A stretch of DNA of 8,301 bases from positions 1 through 8,301 of the forward strand of contig JBJOHK010000018.1 of the NCBI GenBank assembly GCA_046047755.1, given 5' to 3'. The position numbers and the translations under genes are program-made. The DNA comes from JALRLA01 sp046047755. GTDB lineage: Bacteria; Bacteroidota; Bacteroidia; NS11-12g; UBA955. This document shows positions 1 through 7,188 of this stretch, piece by piece. The notes below the pieces were generated by a model. The model ran no database searches. It was given only the letters and a program-made list of their open reading frames with translations, and had not been told where the DNA came from. The stretch's first letter is position 1. The number at the start of each line of letters is the position of its first letter.

Positions 1-175
1 AGCCGCTAATGACATTTTCCACGCCGTTCATTTCGCGATAAACGGCATCTAGGCACCAAAAACATCCGCCGGCTAATACCGCGTGACTCAATGTGGGTTT
101 AGGATCTTGCATGGCAGTAGAAGATTGACACGAAACTATAGCAAATAGACAGAGGAAAAGTTTAGAAACGTTCAT
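1..175 (-). CDS. msrA: Peptide-methionine (S)-S-oxide reductase MsrA, lipoprotein form, N-terminal part only
   Basis: Reading the minus strand from ATG at 175 gives 58 residues that run off the left edge, so the C-terminal two thirds are missing. MsrA enzymes reduce the S-epimer of methionine sulfoxide in oxidised proteins. The diagnostic motif GGCFWC is at residues 36-41, with the expected catalytic Cys38, followed by LDAVYREMNGV, which matches the usual family continuation; the position after the motif that is often Glu is Asp here. The first 16 residues are a short hydrophobic stretch ending in the lipobox IVSC, so the mature protein probably begins at Cys16 and is lipid-anchored outside the cytoplasm, where it would repair envelope proteins. 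The ATG lies inside the end of the upstream phosphatase gene (14-nt overlap), suggesting translational coupling. Function is confident; the lipoprotein assignment is an inference from the lipobox. Confidence 0.9.
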   Translation of the reverse strand, partial: MNVSKLFLCLFAIVSCQSSTAMQDPKPTLSHAVLAGGCFWCLDAVYREMNGVENVISG

Positions 176-902
176 GAATGGTTTGGTTTAGTAAAGCCAC
201 ACCCACGCCTAAGGCCATGCCTGCTAATACATCGCTGGGGTAGTGTTTCCCCGCTGCTACTCGTAAAGTAGCCGTGCTCAAGGCTAAGGCTCCTGAGCCG
301 ATGGCGATGACGTTGGCTGCCTTTTTTAGGTCGGGTTGGGAGCGCATGGCTAAAATGGCGGTTGTCGCGGCGGCGGCGGTTGTAGAACTATGGCCGCTGA
401 TGAAACTGTAAAATTGATCCCGGTGATCATAGGGATAGCCCGGTTGATTGAAGGGACGTGCCCGTCGGGCAGTTAATTTTATACTTTGGGTAATGTTGCC
501 TGCAATGAGGACATTTTGAGCCCCCAATTGCCAGTATTGAATGCGGTCTTGAGTAGGCAAAAAGAAGCCCATAGCCGCAAAGCTGGCAAAACAAGCTGTT
601 TTGGTATTGTCTGAGGCCCATGCCAGAGGTTTGCGCAACTCAGTGGGTGCCCATTTGTCAATGCCGATGGTTCGCCAATAATTCCCCTCGATGGGTACGC
701 GGTTTTCCCATTGCTTGTTGACAGCATAATGAAGGGCAGAGACTCCCCAAATGCTGGCATCTCTAGTCCAATTGGTCGAGTATGCTTGGGCTGAAAGCCG
801 GCCATTTTGGGTTGAGCCGAACAAAAAAATAATGCACAAAGTGCGAAGTGTCAGGAAAACACTTTTGAGGGTTGTTGTTTTGTTTAAATTCAAGGTTTTC
901 AA
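162..902 (-). CDS. PAP2-family (type 2 phosphatidic acid phosphatase-like) secreted phosphatase
   Basis: A 246-residue protein with the three signature motifs of the PAP2/haloperoxidase phosphatase superfamily in order: K-x6-RP (Lys142 to Arg149-Pro150), SGH (169-171, His171 the catalytic acid/base), and R-x5-H-x3-D (Arg214, His220 the phospho-accepting nucleophile, Asp224). Members remove phosphate from lipid phosphates such as phosphatidate or undecaprenyl pyrophosphate, or from small soluble phosphates; the substrate here cannot be read from sequence. Residues 1-40 resemble a signal peptide (basic start, hydrophobic core around 21-30, possible cleavage after LSAQA), so the active site is probably periplasmic. 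The start is uncertain: an in-frame TAA lies at 918-920, there is no upstream ATG and no ATG before residue 111, so TTG at 902 is the best candidate. It lacks a visible Shine-Dalgarno sequence. The stop overlaps the msrA start by 14 nt, suggesting a shared transcript. Confidence 0.88.
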   Translation of the reverse strand: MKTLNLNKTTTLKSVFLTLRTLCIIFLFGSTQNGRLSAQAYSTNWTRDASIWGVSALHYAVNKQWENRVPIEGNYWRTIGIDKWAPTELRKPLAWASDNTKTACFASFAAMGFFLPTQDRIQYWQLGAQNVLIAGNITQSIKLTARRARPFNQPGYPYDHRDQFYSFISGHSSTTAAAATTAILAMRSQPDLKKAANVIAIGSGALALSTATLRVAAGKHYPSDVLAGMALGVGVALLNQTIHERF

Positions 903-955
903 ACGTCTATGAGGAATTTAGGGCCTAATTTTTACTTATTTGGCTGTGCGTAAGT

Positions 956-977
956 CAGAAGGCTGAGGGCCTTGCTG
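956..977. repeat. Imperfect inverted repeat in the PAP2-pckA divergent region
   Basis: The arms AAGGC (959-963) and GCCTT (969-973) flank a 5-nt loop and extend to CAG/CTG with one unpaired base. No T-run follows on either strand, so it is not a standard terminator. It could be a regulatory stem or operator half, or chance. Confidence 0.3.
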
Positions 978-990
978 AAGTAGGAACTAG

Positions 991-1004
991 CCCGATTGCT
1001 CGGG
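991..1004. promoter_or_regulatory. Perfect inverted repeat next to the pckA -7 box, possible operator
   Basis: CCCGA-TTGC-TCGGG is a perfect 5-bp-arm inverted repeat ending one base before the TACCTTTG box at 1006. A protein bound here would sit across the polymerase footprint, so an operator controlling the gluconeogenic gene pckA is plausible. This is an inference from position only; the arms are short. Confidence 0.35.
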
Positions 1005-1005
1005 A

Positions 1006-1013
1006 TACCTTTG
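1006..1013 (+). promoter_or_regulatory. Bacteroidetes-type -7 promoter element of pckA
   Basis: TACCTTTG matches the TAnnTTTG -7 consensus of Bacteroidetes housekeeping promoters. It ends 29 nt before the pckA ATG, giving a leader of roughly 22-25 nt that is AT-rich and has no Shine-Dalgarno sequence. No good TTG is seen at the -33 spacing (about 980-989), so the promoter may be weak or need an activator. Confidence 0.65.
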
Positions 1014-1042
1014 TACCTGTATTCAAATTTATCTGATTCTTC

Positions 1043-2635
1043 ATGAATAATGCCGAACTGATTGCGGGAATTAAAAACCGTGCAAACCAGGTTTATGACA
1101 ATCTAAGCACCCAAGAATTAATTGACTTGGCGATTTCAACAGGCGAAGGCCGACTCACTGACAAAGGAGCCTTAGCCGCCGATACCGGTGAGTTTACCGG
1201 TCGCAGCCCGAAAGACAAATTTATGGTGAAAGACGAGCTCACCGCCGATACCGTGTGGTGGGGTCCCGTCAATCAAGCCTTTGAGCCCGAGAAGTTCGAC
1301 GCCTTATTGGGCCGTATGTGCGACCATTTGGAAGGCAAAACCTTGTTTGCCCGTCACGCCTATGCCTGTGCTGACGATGATTATCGTTTGAATATTCAGG
1401 TTGTAACTGAGAGCGCCTACCAGAACTTGTTTGCCAAGAATTTGTTTTTGCGTCCCAGTGCCGAAGAAATTTCGACCTCACCCACTGAATGGCTCATACT
1501 GGCTGTGCCAAGTTTTATGGCCGATCCTCAAAGAGATGGAACGCGTCAACACAACTTTACCCTTGTTTCCATGAGCCGAAAAATCATTTTGATTGGGGGA
1601 AGTGGTTACACGGGTGAAATTAAGAAAGGGATTTTTGGTGTTTTGAATTACATCTTGCCCCAAGAGCGAGGTGTGCTTTCCATGCACTGCAGCGCCAATA
1701 TTGGCCAAAAAGGAGATACTGCCGTATTCTTTGGATTGTCAGGTACGGGTAAAACTACCTTGTCTGCTGATCCTCAACGCGCCTTGATTGGAGATGATGA
1801 GCACGGTTGGAGCCAGGATACGGTATTTAACTTTGAAGGCGGTTGCTACGCTAAATGCGTGGGCTTGACCGAAGAGAAAGAACCCCAAATTTGGAATGCC
1901 ATCAAGCCGGGTGCTTTGGTAGAGAATGTTCGATTCTTCGAGGGTTCAGATGTACCCAATTACGAAGACATCAGTGTTACCGAAAATACCCGTGTGGCTT
2001 ATCCCATCGATCACATTGACGGAATCGCTGTCCCCTCGATTGGTAAAGCCCCCGAGAACATTTTCTTCTTGACCGCCGACGCTTTTGGTGTATTGCCTCC
2101 CATCAGCAAATTGAGTCCTGATCAGGCTATGTATCACTTCATCAGCGGATACACGGCCAAAGTGGCCGGTACTGAAGCCGGTGTTACAGAGCCACAGGCT
2201 ACGTTCTCCGCTTGTTTTGGTCAAGCCTTTTTGCCTTTGCATCCTGCCAAGTATGCCCAGATGTTGGGTGAAAAACTCAAGCAAAATTCCCATATCAATG
2301 TTTGGTTGATCAATACCGGTTGGACCGGAGGTCCTTACGGTGTGGGTGAGCGAATGAAATTGAAGTATACCCGCGCCATGATTACCGCCGCTTTGGAAGG
2401 TGAACTAGTAGGCAGTTTTCAGCAACACCCCGTTTTCGGAGTGTATATGCCTGAGTCTTGTCCGAATGTTCCTACTGAGTTACTGAACCCTCGTAATACT
2501 TGGGCCGATTCAGAAGCCTATGATGCCCAGTGCGATAAATTGGCTCAACTGTTCAATTCAAATTTTGAAAAATTCGCAGAAGGATCAAGCGAAGAAATCA
2601 AGGCTGCCGCTCCTGTTGTTAGGGCGCAGGCTTAA
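1043..2635 (+). CDS. pckA: Phosphoenolpyruvate carboxykinase (ATP)
   Basis: This 530-residue protein has the normal length for the ATP-dependent PEPCK family, which converts oxaloacetate plus ATP to PEP, ADP and CO2 in the cytoplasm, the first committed step of gluconeogenesis. Visible family landmarks: the substrate-binding segment TGRSPKDKF (52-60, with Arg54); GEIKKG (191-196) and His215 in LSMHCSANIG, which supply the metal-binding Lys and His; the P-loop GLSGTGKTT (231-239); the second kinase motif IGDDEHGW (249-256) with metal-binding Asp251 and Asp252; ENTRVAYP further on; and the C-terminal GWTGGPYGVGERM segment. No key residue is missing. ATG at 1043 fits the family N-terminus and follows an AT-rich leader without a Shine-Dalgarno site, as is usual in Bacteroidetes. 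It is transcribed alone: its own promoter lies upstream and a strong terminator directly after the stop. Divergent from the PAP2 gene, with no evident functional link. Confidence 0.98.
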   Translation: MNNAELIAGIKNRANQVYDNLSTQELIDLAISTGEGRLTDKGALAADTGEFTGRSPKDKFMVKDELTADTVWWGPVNQAFEPEKFDALLGRMCDHLEGKTLFARHAYACADDDYRLNIQVVTESAYQNLFAKNLFLRPSAEEISTSPTEWLILAVPSFMADPQRDGTRQHNFTLVSMSRKIILIGGSGYTGEIKKGIFGVLNYILPQERGVLSMHCSANIGQKGDTAVFFGLSGTGKTTLSADPQRALIGDDEHGWSQDTVFNFEGGCYAKCVGLTEEKEPQIWNAIKPGALVENVRFFEGSDVPNYEDISVTENTRVAYPIDHIDGIAVPSIGKAPENIFFLTADAFGVLPPISKLSPDQAMYHFISGYTAKVAGTEAGVTEPQATFSACFGQAFLPLHPAKYAQMLGEKLKQNSHINVWLINTGWTGGPYGVGERMKLKYTRAMITAALEGELVGSFQQHPVFGVYMPESCPNVPTELLNPRNTWADSEAYDAQCDKLAQLFNSNFEKFAEGSSEEIKAAAPVVRAQA

Positions 2636-2656
2636 TACCTAATTCAGCATTTTGTG

Positions 2657-2685
2657 AAAGGGCACCTTCGGGTGCCTTTTTTTTT
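2657..2685 (+). terminator. Rho-independent terminator of pckA
   Basis: The stem GGCACC (2661-2666) and GGTGCC (2671-2676) closes a stable TTCG tetraloop and is followed by nine T residues (2677-2685). An upstream AAAG can extend the stem into the T-run. It lies 22 nt after the pckA stop. The T-run falls where the -33 region of the alaS promoter should be. Confidence 0.95.
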
Positions 2686-2705
2686 AGTAGCCAAGGCCCC
2701 TTGTG

Positions 2706-2713
2706 TATCTTTG
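2706..2713 (+). promoter_or_regulatory. Bacteroidetes-type -7 promoter element of alaS
   Basis: TATCTTTG is an exact TAnnTTTG match and its last base is only 7 nt before the alaS ATG at 2721. Since transcription normally starts a few bases after this box, the alaS mRNA should have almost no 5' leader. There is no TTG at the expected -33 spacing; that place is taken by the terminator T-run. Confidence 0.75.
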
Positions 2714-2720
2714 CAGCCGT

Positions 2721-5345
2721 ATGGCAATCAGCAGCTCAGAGATACGCGCCAAGTACTTGGAATTCTTCGCCCAAAAAGGGCATAAAATTGTTCCGTCGGC
2801 CCCCATCGTGGTCAAAGGTGATCCTACATTGATGTTCACCAATGCCGGCATGAATCAATTCAAAGACTATTTCTTGGGCAACGCTGAAGCGGCGCAAAAA
2901 CGTGTAGCCGATACTCAGAAATGCTTGCGCGTCAGCGGAAAACACAATGACTTGGATGAAGTTGGGCATGACCATTATCACCACACCATGTTTGAAATGC
3001 TCGGTAACTGGAGTTTTGGCGACTATTTCAAGGTCGACGCCATTGACTGGGCATGGGAATTGTTAACCGAGGTTTACGGATTGCCCAAAGAGCAATTGTA
3101 TGTAACGGTATTTGAGGGAGATTCTGCTTCCAATGTGCCTTTTGACCAGGAGGCCTATGATCGCTGGACCAAGTGGGTACCTAGCAGCAGAATCATCAAC
3201 GGCAATAAAAAAGATAACTTCTGGGAAATGGGGGATACGGGTCCTTGTGGTCCCTGCACAGAGATTCACTTTGACATGCGCAGTCCAGAAGAAAGGGCTG
3301 CTCTTGACGGAGCTACTTTGGTAAACAAAGATCATCCTGAGGTCATTGAGATATGGAACTTGGTGTTCATGGAGTTCAATCGCCAGGCCAATGGGTCATT
3401 GGTGAAATTGCCGGCTCAGCACGTAGATACGGGAATGGGATTTGAACGCCTGACTCGTGCCATTCAGGGCAAAAGCAGCAACTATGATACCGATATCTTC
3501 CAATACCTCATTGCGAAAACAGGCGAGTTGAGTGGCTTTTCCTACGGAGAAAAAGAAGAAAATGACATAGCCTTCCGGGTCATTGCCGACCACGTGCGAG
3601 CCGTGGCCTTGTGCATCGCCGATGGGCAATTGCCTTCCAATGCCGGTGCCGGTTATGTCATTCGACGCATTTTGCGTCGTGCTGTGCGATACGGGTATAG
3701 TTATTTGAATTTGCAGCAACCTTTTCTGTGTGAATTGGTGCCCGATTTGAGCCGTTTCTTTGCTGAGGCATTCCCCGAACTTTCTCAGCAACAAGACTTC
3801 GTTTCAAAAGTAATTCGAGAGGAAGAATTGAGTTTCTTCCGCACTTTGGCGACCGGGATGTCGCGCATTCATTCGTTTTTGACTCAAAGTCCAGGGTCGA
3901 ACATTTCTGGAGCCATGGCTTTTGAACTGTACGATACCTTCGGTTTCCCCTTTGATTTAACCGAACTCATTGCCCGTGAAAATGGACTTCAAGTCGACAC
4001 CCAAGGATTTGAAGCCGCCTTGCAGGAGCAGAAATCTCGCAGCCGCGCCGATGCGGCCAAAGCAACTGGTGATTGGAATACAGTCATGGACACGGAAGAA
4101 GAGTTCATTGGTTACGATCATCTGGAATCCATAACCGGCATTAGCCGCTTCAGAACGGTAGAGTTCAAGGGCAAAAAACAAATTCAATTGGTGTTGGGTC
4201 AGACTCCTTTTTATGCCGAAAGTGGAGGACAGGTAGGGGACACTGGTACACTAACCGGTCAGGAAGACGGGCAGGTCATTCGCATTCTTGATACGCAGAA
4301 GGAAAACAAATTGCACATCGCCATCTGTGATGCCATGCCGAACAATCCGGATCAATCGTTTGTGGCAAAGGTTGATGCCCATCGTCGATTGGCCATTTCT
4401 TGTAACCACAGTGCTACCCACTTGTTGCATTCAGCCCTGCGCGAAGTATTGGGTGATCATGTAGCACAGAAGGGTTCTTTGGTTAACGAGAAACAATTGC
4501 GTTTTGATTTCTCTCATTTTGCCAAGCTTAATGAAGATGAGTTGCAACGAATTGAAGATCGAGTGAATCAACAAATTCAAGCCAGTTTGGCATTGGAGGA
4601 GTTGAGAGACATGCCGATTGAAGAGGCTAAACAAATGGGTGCTACAGCACTCTTTGGTGAAAAGTATGGGGATTCCGTAAGGGTGATAGTTTTCGATCGC
4701 GAATATTCGATAGAACTATGTGGCGGAACTCACGTTCCCAATAGTCGAGACATTCAGTTGTTCAAATTGACCACTGAAACCAGTGTGGCGGCCGGTGTTC
4801 GAAGAATTGAGGCCATTACCCAAGAAGTAGCCATGCGCGACATCAACAATCGATTGGCACGTCTCGGTGCTCTAGAGGCCGCCATGGGCAATCCCAGCGA
4901 TCCAATTGCCACTTGGAACAAGGCACAAGAAGAATTGTCGGCCTTGAAAAAGCAATTGGAACAATTTGAAGCCGAACAACTCAAGCAAGTAAAACAGTCC
5001 TTATTGCAATCGGTAGAGCCTGTTGATGGTATCTCTCTGGTGGCAGCCAAGCTGAATTTACCCAGTGCGGATGCAGCCAAACAACTTTGTTTTCAATTGA
5101 AGCAGGAGTTAGAAAACCCCATAGTACTGCTCGCGTTTGAAGCCGGTTCAAAACCAGGTCTTGCTTTTTATATTGACGAAAAATGGGTCAATGAAAAGGG
5201 CTGGAACGCTGCTCAATGGGTTCGCGAATGCGGCAAGGAGATTCAAGGTGGAGGAGGCGGTCAATCCTTCTTTGCTACCGCAGGGGGTAAGCTCGTGGAA
5301 GGATTAGACAAAGCCTTGGAAAAGGCGAGGTCTTTGATGGCCTAG
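2721..5345 (+). CDS. alaS: Alanyl-tRNA synthetase
   Basis: This 874-residue protein charges tRNA-Ala with alanine in the cytoplasm, and its length is close to that of the E. coli enzyme. The N-terminal class II catalytic domain begins AISSSEIRAKYLEFF and contains TNAGMNQFKDYFLG, the HHTMFEMLGNWSFGDYFK stretch, and DTGMGFERL, where Asp236 matches the alanine-recognising Asp of the family. The editing domain has the zinc-binding set His563 and His567 (HSATH) and Cys667 and His671 (CGGTH), so hydrolysis of mischarged Ser- or Gly-tRNA should be intact. The end carries the coiled-coil and DHHA1-like C-Ala region with a GGGGG-containing motif. The reading frame stays open upstream to GTG at 2703, but that would place the start inside the -7 box; ATG at 2721 matches the family N-terminus. 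The TAG stop overlaps the rsmG stop. Confidence 0.98.
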   Translation: MAISSSEIRAKYLEFFAQKGHKIVPSAPIVVKGDPTLMFTNAGMNQFKDYFLGNAEAAQKRVADTQKCLRVSGKHNDLDEVGHDHYHHTMFEMLGNWSFGDYFKVDAIDWAWELLTEVYGLPKEQLYVTVFEGDSASNVPFDQEAYDRWTKWVPSSRIINGNKKDNFWEMGDTGPCGPCTEIHFDMRSPEERAALDGATLVNKDHPEVIEIWNLVFMEFNRQANGSLVKLPAQHVDTGMGFERLTRAIQGKSSNYDTDIFQYLIAKTGELSGFSYGEKEENDIAFRVIADHVRAVALCIADGQLPSNAGAGYVIRRILRRAVRYGYSYLNLQQPFLCELVPDLSRFFAEAFPELSQQQDFVSKVIREEELSFFRTLATGMSRIHSFLTQSPGSNISGAMAFELYDTFGFPFDLTELIARENGLQVDTQGFEAALQEQKSRSRADAAKATGDWNTVMDTEEEFIGYDHLESITGISRFRTVEFKGKKQIQLVLGQTPFYAESGGQVGDTGTLTGQEDGQVIRILDTQKENKLHIAICDAMPNNPDQSFVAKVDAHRRLAISCNHSATHLLHSALREVLGDHVAQKGSLVNEKQLRFDFSHFAKLNEDELQRIEDRVNQQIQASLALEELRDMPIEEAKQMGATALFGEKYGDSVRVIVFDREYSIELCGGTHVPNSRDIQLFKLTTETSVAAGVRRIEAITQEVAMRDINNRLARLGALEAAMGNPSDPIATWNKAQEELSALKKQLEQFEAEQLKQVKQSLLQSVEPVDGISLVAAKLNLPSADAAKQLCFQLKQELENPIVLLAFEAGSKPGLAFYIDEKWVNEKGWNAAQWVRECGKEIQGGGGGQSFFATAGGKLVEGLDKALEKARSLMA

Positions 5346-5971
5346 TTCTGACCCAATATCATCAGCTTTTTGGTTTCAAAAAACTCCAAGTTGGGATACA
5401 ATTCCGATAGATCTTGAATTCGAAGCGGGCTACTTGGTGCCAGTTGCATCAGGTCATGAGCTTCTTGATCCAAATCACCGCCTTTTAGCAGGTACATGCG
5501 TGGAGCGCCTTTGAATTGGCCCTTCATCCATTCCATCAGCGATTTTGCAGGAGCCACGGCTCTGGCGGTTGCCCCGTCAAATTTTCGGTTCAATTGCTCG
5601 GTTCTGGATTGTATAGCCTCGACATTTTTCAATCCCAATTCTTCGGCAATGGCTTTGACGACCTGAATCTTCTTTCCAATGGAATCGCAAAGGGTGAATT
5701 GTGTTTCGGGACAGGCAATGGCTAGAGGTATTCCTGGGAATCCGCCGCCAGTTCCAATGTCTAGGAATTCCTCGCCTTTAGCGAAGCGGCAATAGGTCGA
5801 CATGGCCAATCCGTGTAGTACATGATGAATGTAGAAATTGTCCATGTCTTTGCGCGAAATCACATTGACACGGGCATTGTGGAAGCTATACAGGTCGAAC
5901 AATTGTTGGATCTGAGATAGCTGCTTTTCAGAAAAAGTGAAATACGAAGTGATGATTTCGGGACCTACCAT
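5342..5971 (-). CDS. rsmG: 16S rRNA (guanine-N7) methyltransferase RsmG (GidB)
   Basis: RsmG transfers a methyl group from S-adenosylmethionine to N7 of the guanine equivalent to E. coli G527 in 16S rRNA; in several bacteria its loss causes low-level streptomycin resistance. The 209-residue product shows the SAM-binding glycine loop FLDIGTGGGFPGIPLA (69-84), the N-terminal helix with NARVNVISRKD (32-42) and YIHHVLHGL (47-55), the conserved TARAVAP (135-141), and LLKGG (161-165), all in the family order. The frame is open further upstream to 6106, but that part lies within the glycosyltransferase gene and does not match RsmG; ATG at 5971 gives the normal family length. That ATG overlaps the end of the glycosyltransferase by 7 nt, suggesting coupled translation. 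The TAG stop shares CTAG with the convergent alaS stop, and no terminator lies between them. Confidence 0.95.
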   Translation of the reverse strand: MVGPEIITSYFTFSEKQLSQIQQLFDLYSFHNARVNVISRKDMDNFYIHHVLHGLAMSTYCRFAKGEEFLDIGTGGGFPGIPLAIACPETQFTLCDSIGKKIQVVKAIAEELGLKNVEAIQSRTEQLNRKFDGATARAVAPAKSLMEWMKGQFKGAPRMYLLKGGDLDQEAHDLMQLAPSSPLRIQDLSELYPNLEFFETKKLMILGQN

Positions 5972-7140
5972 ATGATTCTGCGCGTAAAAAAGACCCGTAT
6001 ACCCATATACAAATACCACAGAGAATAAAAGGCCAAGTGAATGGGGAATAGGCGGCTGAATTGGGTCATGCCAAATGGTTTGCCTTTGCGGTAAAAAATG
6101 ACCCAAAGGCTAGTGATTGAAAATACAGTCGCTAAGGCGGGATAGACCCAACCTTGAGATTGAACCCACCAAACAATAAGGCTCACAAAAAGAGCTAACT
6201 GTGAAATAGGAAAAAGGCTGAGTTTGCGGCTAACTGACCGGGGATAGAGTTTGCCAACCCAAAGGTGCCTCATTTTTTGTTTGGTATAGGCCTTCCAATT
6301 TCGTGCCCCAGGGCTTGTAGTGAAGGCCTCTGATCGCAATACGACGGCTGTGTTTGACGCTGAGGCCGTAGATTGTACAAATAGATCATCGTCACCAGCA
6401 GGGATGTGGTGGTGTTCGGAGAATCCACCAACTCGGTCATAGGTCTGTCGGGTATAGGCTAAGTTGCGACCCAATCCCATGTATGGTGAATTTCGCAAAC
6501 CCCAACCCAAGAAGTGCAAATGAGTCAAGAGCGTTTCAAAGTGTATGACTCCGCCTAAAAACCCAGGTTTTACTGTAAGAGGTGAAGGAGCAATGACTAA
6601 GTCAATGCCCGGTTTGAATTCTTGGCAAATGTGTTTCAACCACTGATCGGAGGCCGGCTGGCAATCGGCATCAGTTAGTATGAAATGTTGAAATTGGGCC
6701 TTTTTGAATCCCAAAGTAAGGGCTAGTTTCTTTCCACCATTCCGAACGTAATCGGGGTCGAGGTGAACAATTTTTAACCGTGAATTTTCTTGAGATTTTC
6801 TCAGCAAGACCAAATGGCTATCGTCTGTACTGCGATCATCTATGACGACGACTTCAAACTCTGGATAGTCTTGATTGAGCCAGCTATCGAGATTTTGCTC
6901 CAAATTCTGAAATTCATTATGAGCGGCTACCACTAGCGATACAGGTGGGAATGGTCCTTGAGGCTGTGGAAGATCAGGTTGCTTTTTACTGGGTTTGGGT
7001 ACGGTTACCCGGTGACAGACCAGCAGTAACCAACAAAGCAGCAAAACAACGGCTAATGCAAATAGCAAAGCGGGAATCAAGTCTGATTCCGAAAACTGAA
7101 AGGCATTCTTCCAGTACTTAGGGTCAAGTAGGAATGACAT
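5965..7140 (-). CDS. Membrane-anchored family 2 glycosyltransferase
   Basis: A 391-residue protein of the processive/cellulose-synthase-like branch of GT2. A transmembrane helix (about 21-42) is followed by a Pro-rich linker and a GT-A domain: VSLVVAAHNE (67-76), VVVIDDRSTDDS (97-108) for nucleotide-sugar binding, NGGKKLAL (134-141), the metal-binding DAD (157-159), GLGRNLAYTR (222-231), and AGDDDLF (248-254) with the likely catalytic Asp. A QKMRHLW segment (288-294) sits where related enzymes have QxxRW, so it is probably a variant acceptor-binding motif. Two or three further membrane helices (about 308-327, 332-350 and 364-383) complete the protein. It probably moves a sugar from a UDP- or GDP-donor to a lipid or growing glycan at the inner membrane; donor and acceptor cannot be read from sequence. 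It overlaps rsmG by 7 nt and lies 48 nt after the phosphatase gene. Confidence 0.9.
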   Translation of the reverse strand: MSFLLDPKYWKNAFQFSESDLIPALLFALAVVLLLCWLLLVCHRVTVPKPSKKQPDLPQPQGPFPPVSLVVAAHNEFQNLEQNLDSWLNQDYPEFEVVVIDDRSTDDSHLVLLRKSQENSRLKIVHLDPDYVRNGGKKLALTLGFKKAQFQHFILTDADCQPASDQWLKHICQEFKPGIDLVIAPSPLTVKPGFLGGVIHFETLLTHLHFLGWGLRNSPYMGLGRNLAYTRQTYDRVGGFSEHHHIPAGDDDLFVQSTASASNTAVVLRSEAFTTSPGARNWKAYTKQKMRHLWVGKLYPRSVSRKLSLFPISQLALFVSLIVWWVQSQGWVYPALATVFSITSLWVIFYRKGKPFGMTQFSRLFPIHLAFYSLWYLYMGIRVFFTRRIIW

Positions 7141-7150
7141 GAAAGACTAT

Positions 7151-7158
7151 CAAAATTA
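7151..7158 (-). promoter_or_regulatory. -7 promoter element of the glycosyltransferase-rsmG unit
   Basis: On the minus strand this reads TAATTTTG, an exact TAnnTTTG match ending 10 nt before the glycosyltransferase ATG. A TTG at the -33 spacing is not seen. No terminator was found between the phosphatase and this gene, so readthrough from upstream is also possible. Confidence 0.5.
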
Positions 7159-7188
7159 GCCCTTCAGTTGACGATCTTAGGGGGTCAG

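Noticed and set aside
2703..2720. Upstream GTG start for alaS adding six residues
   Set aside because: It would place the start codon in the -7 promoter box, and AlaRS homologues begin near the ATG at 2721.
5972..6106. Upstream extension of rsmG by 45 codons
   Set aside because: This part lies inside the glycosyltransferase gene in another frame, does not resemble RsmG, and would give an overlong protein; ATG at 5971 fits the family.
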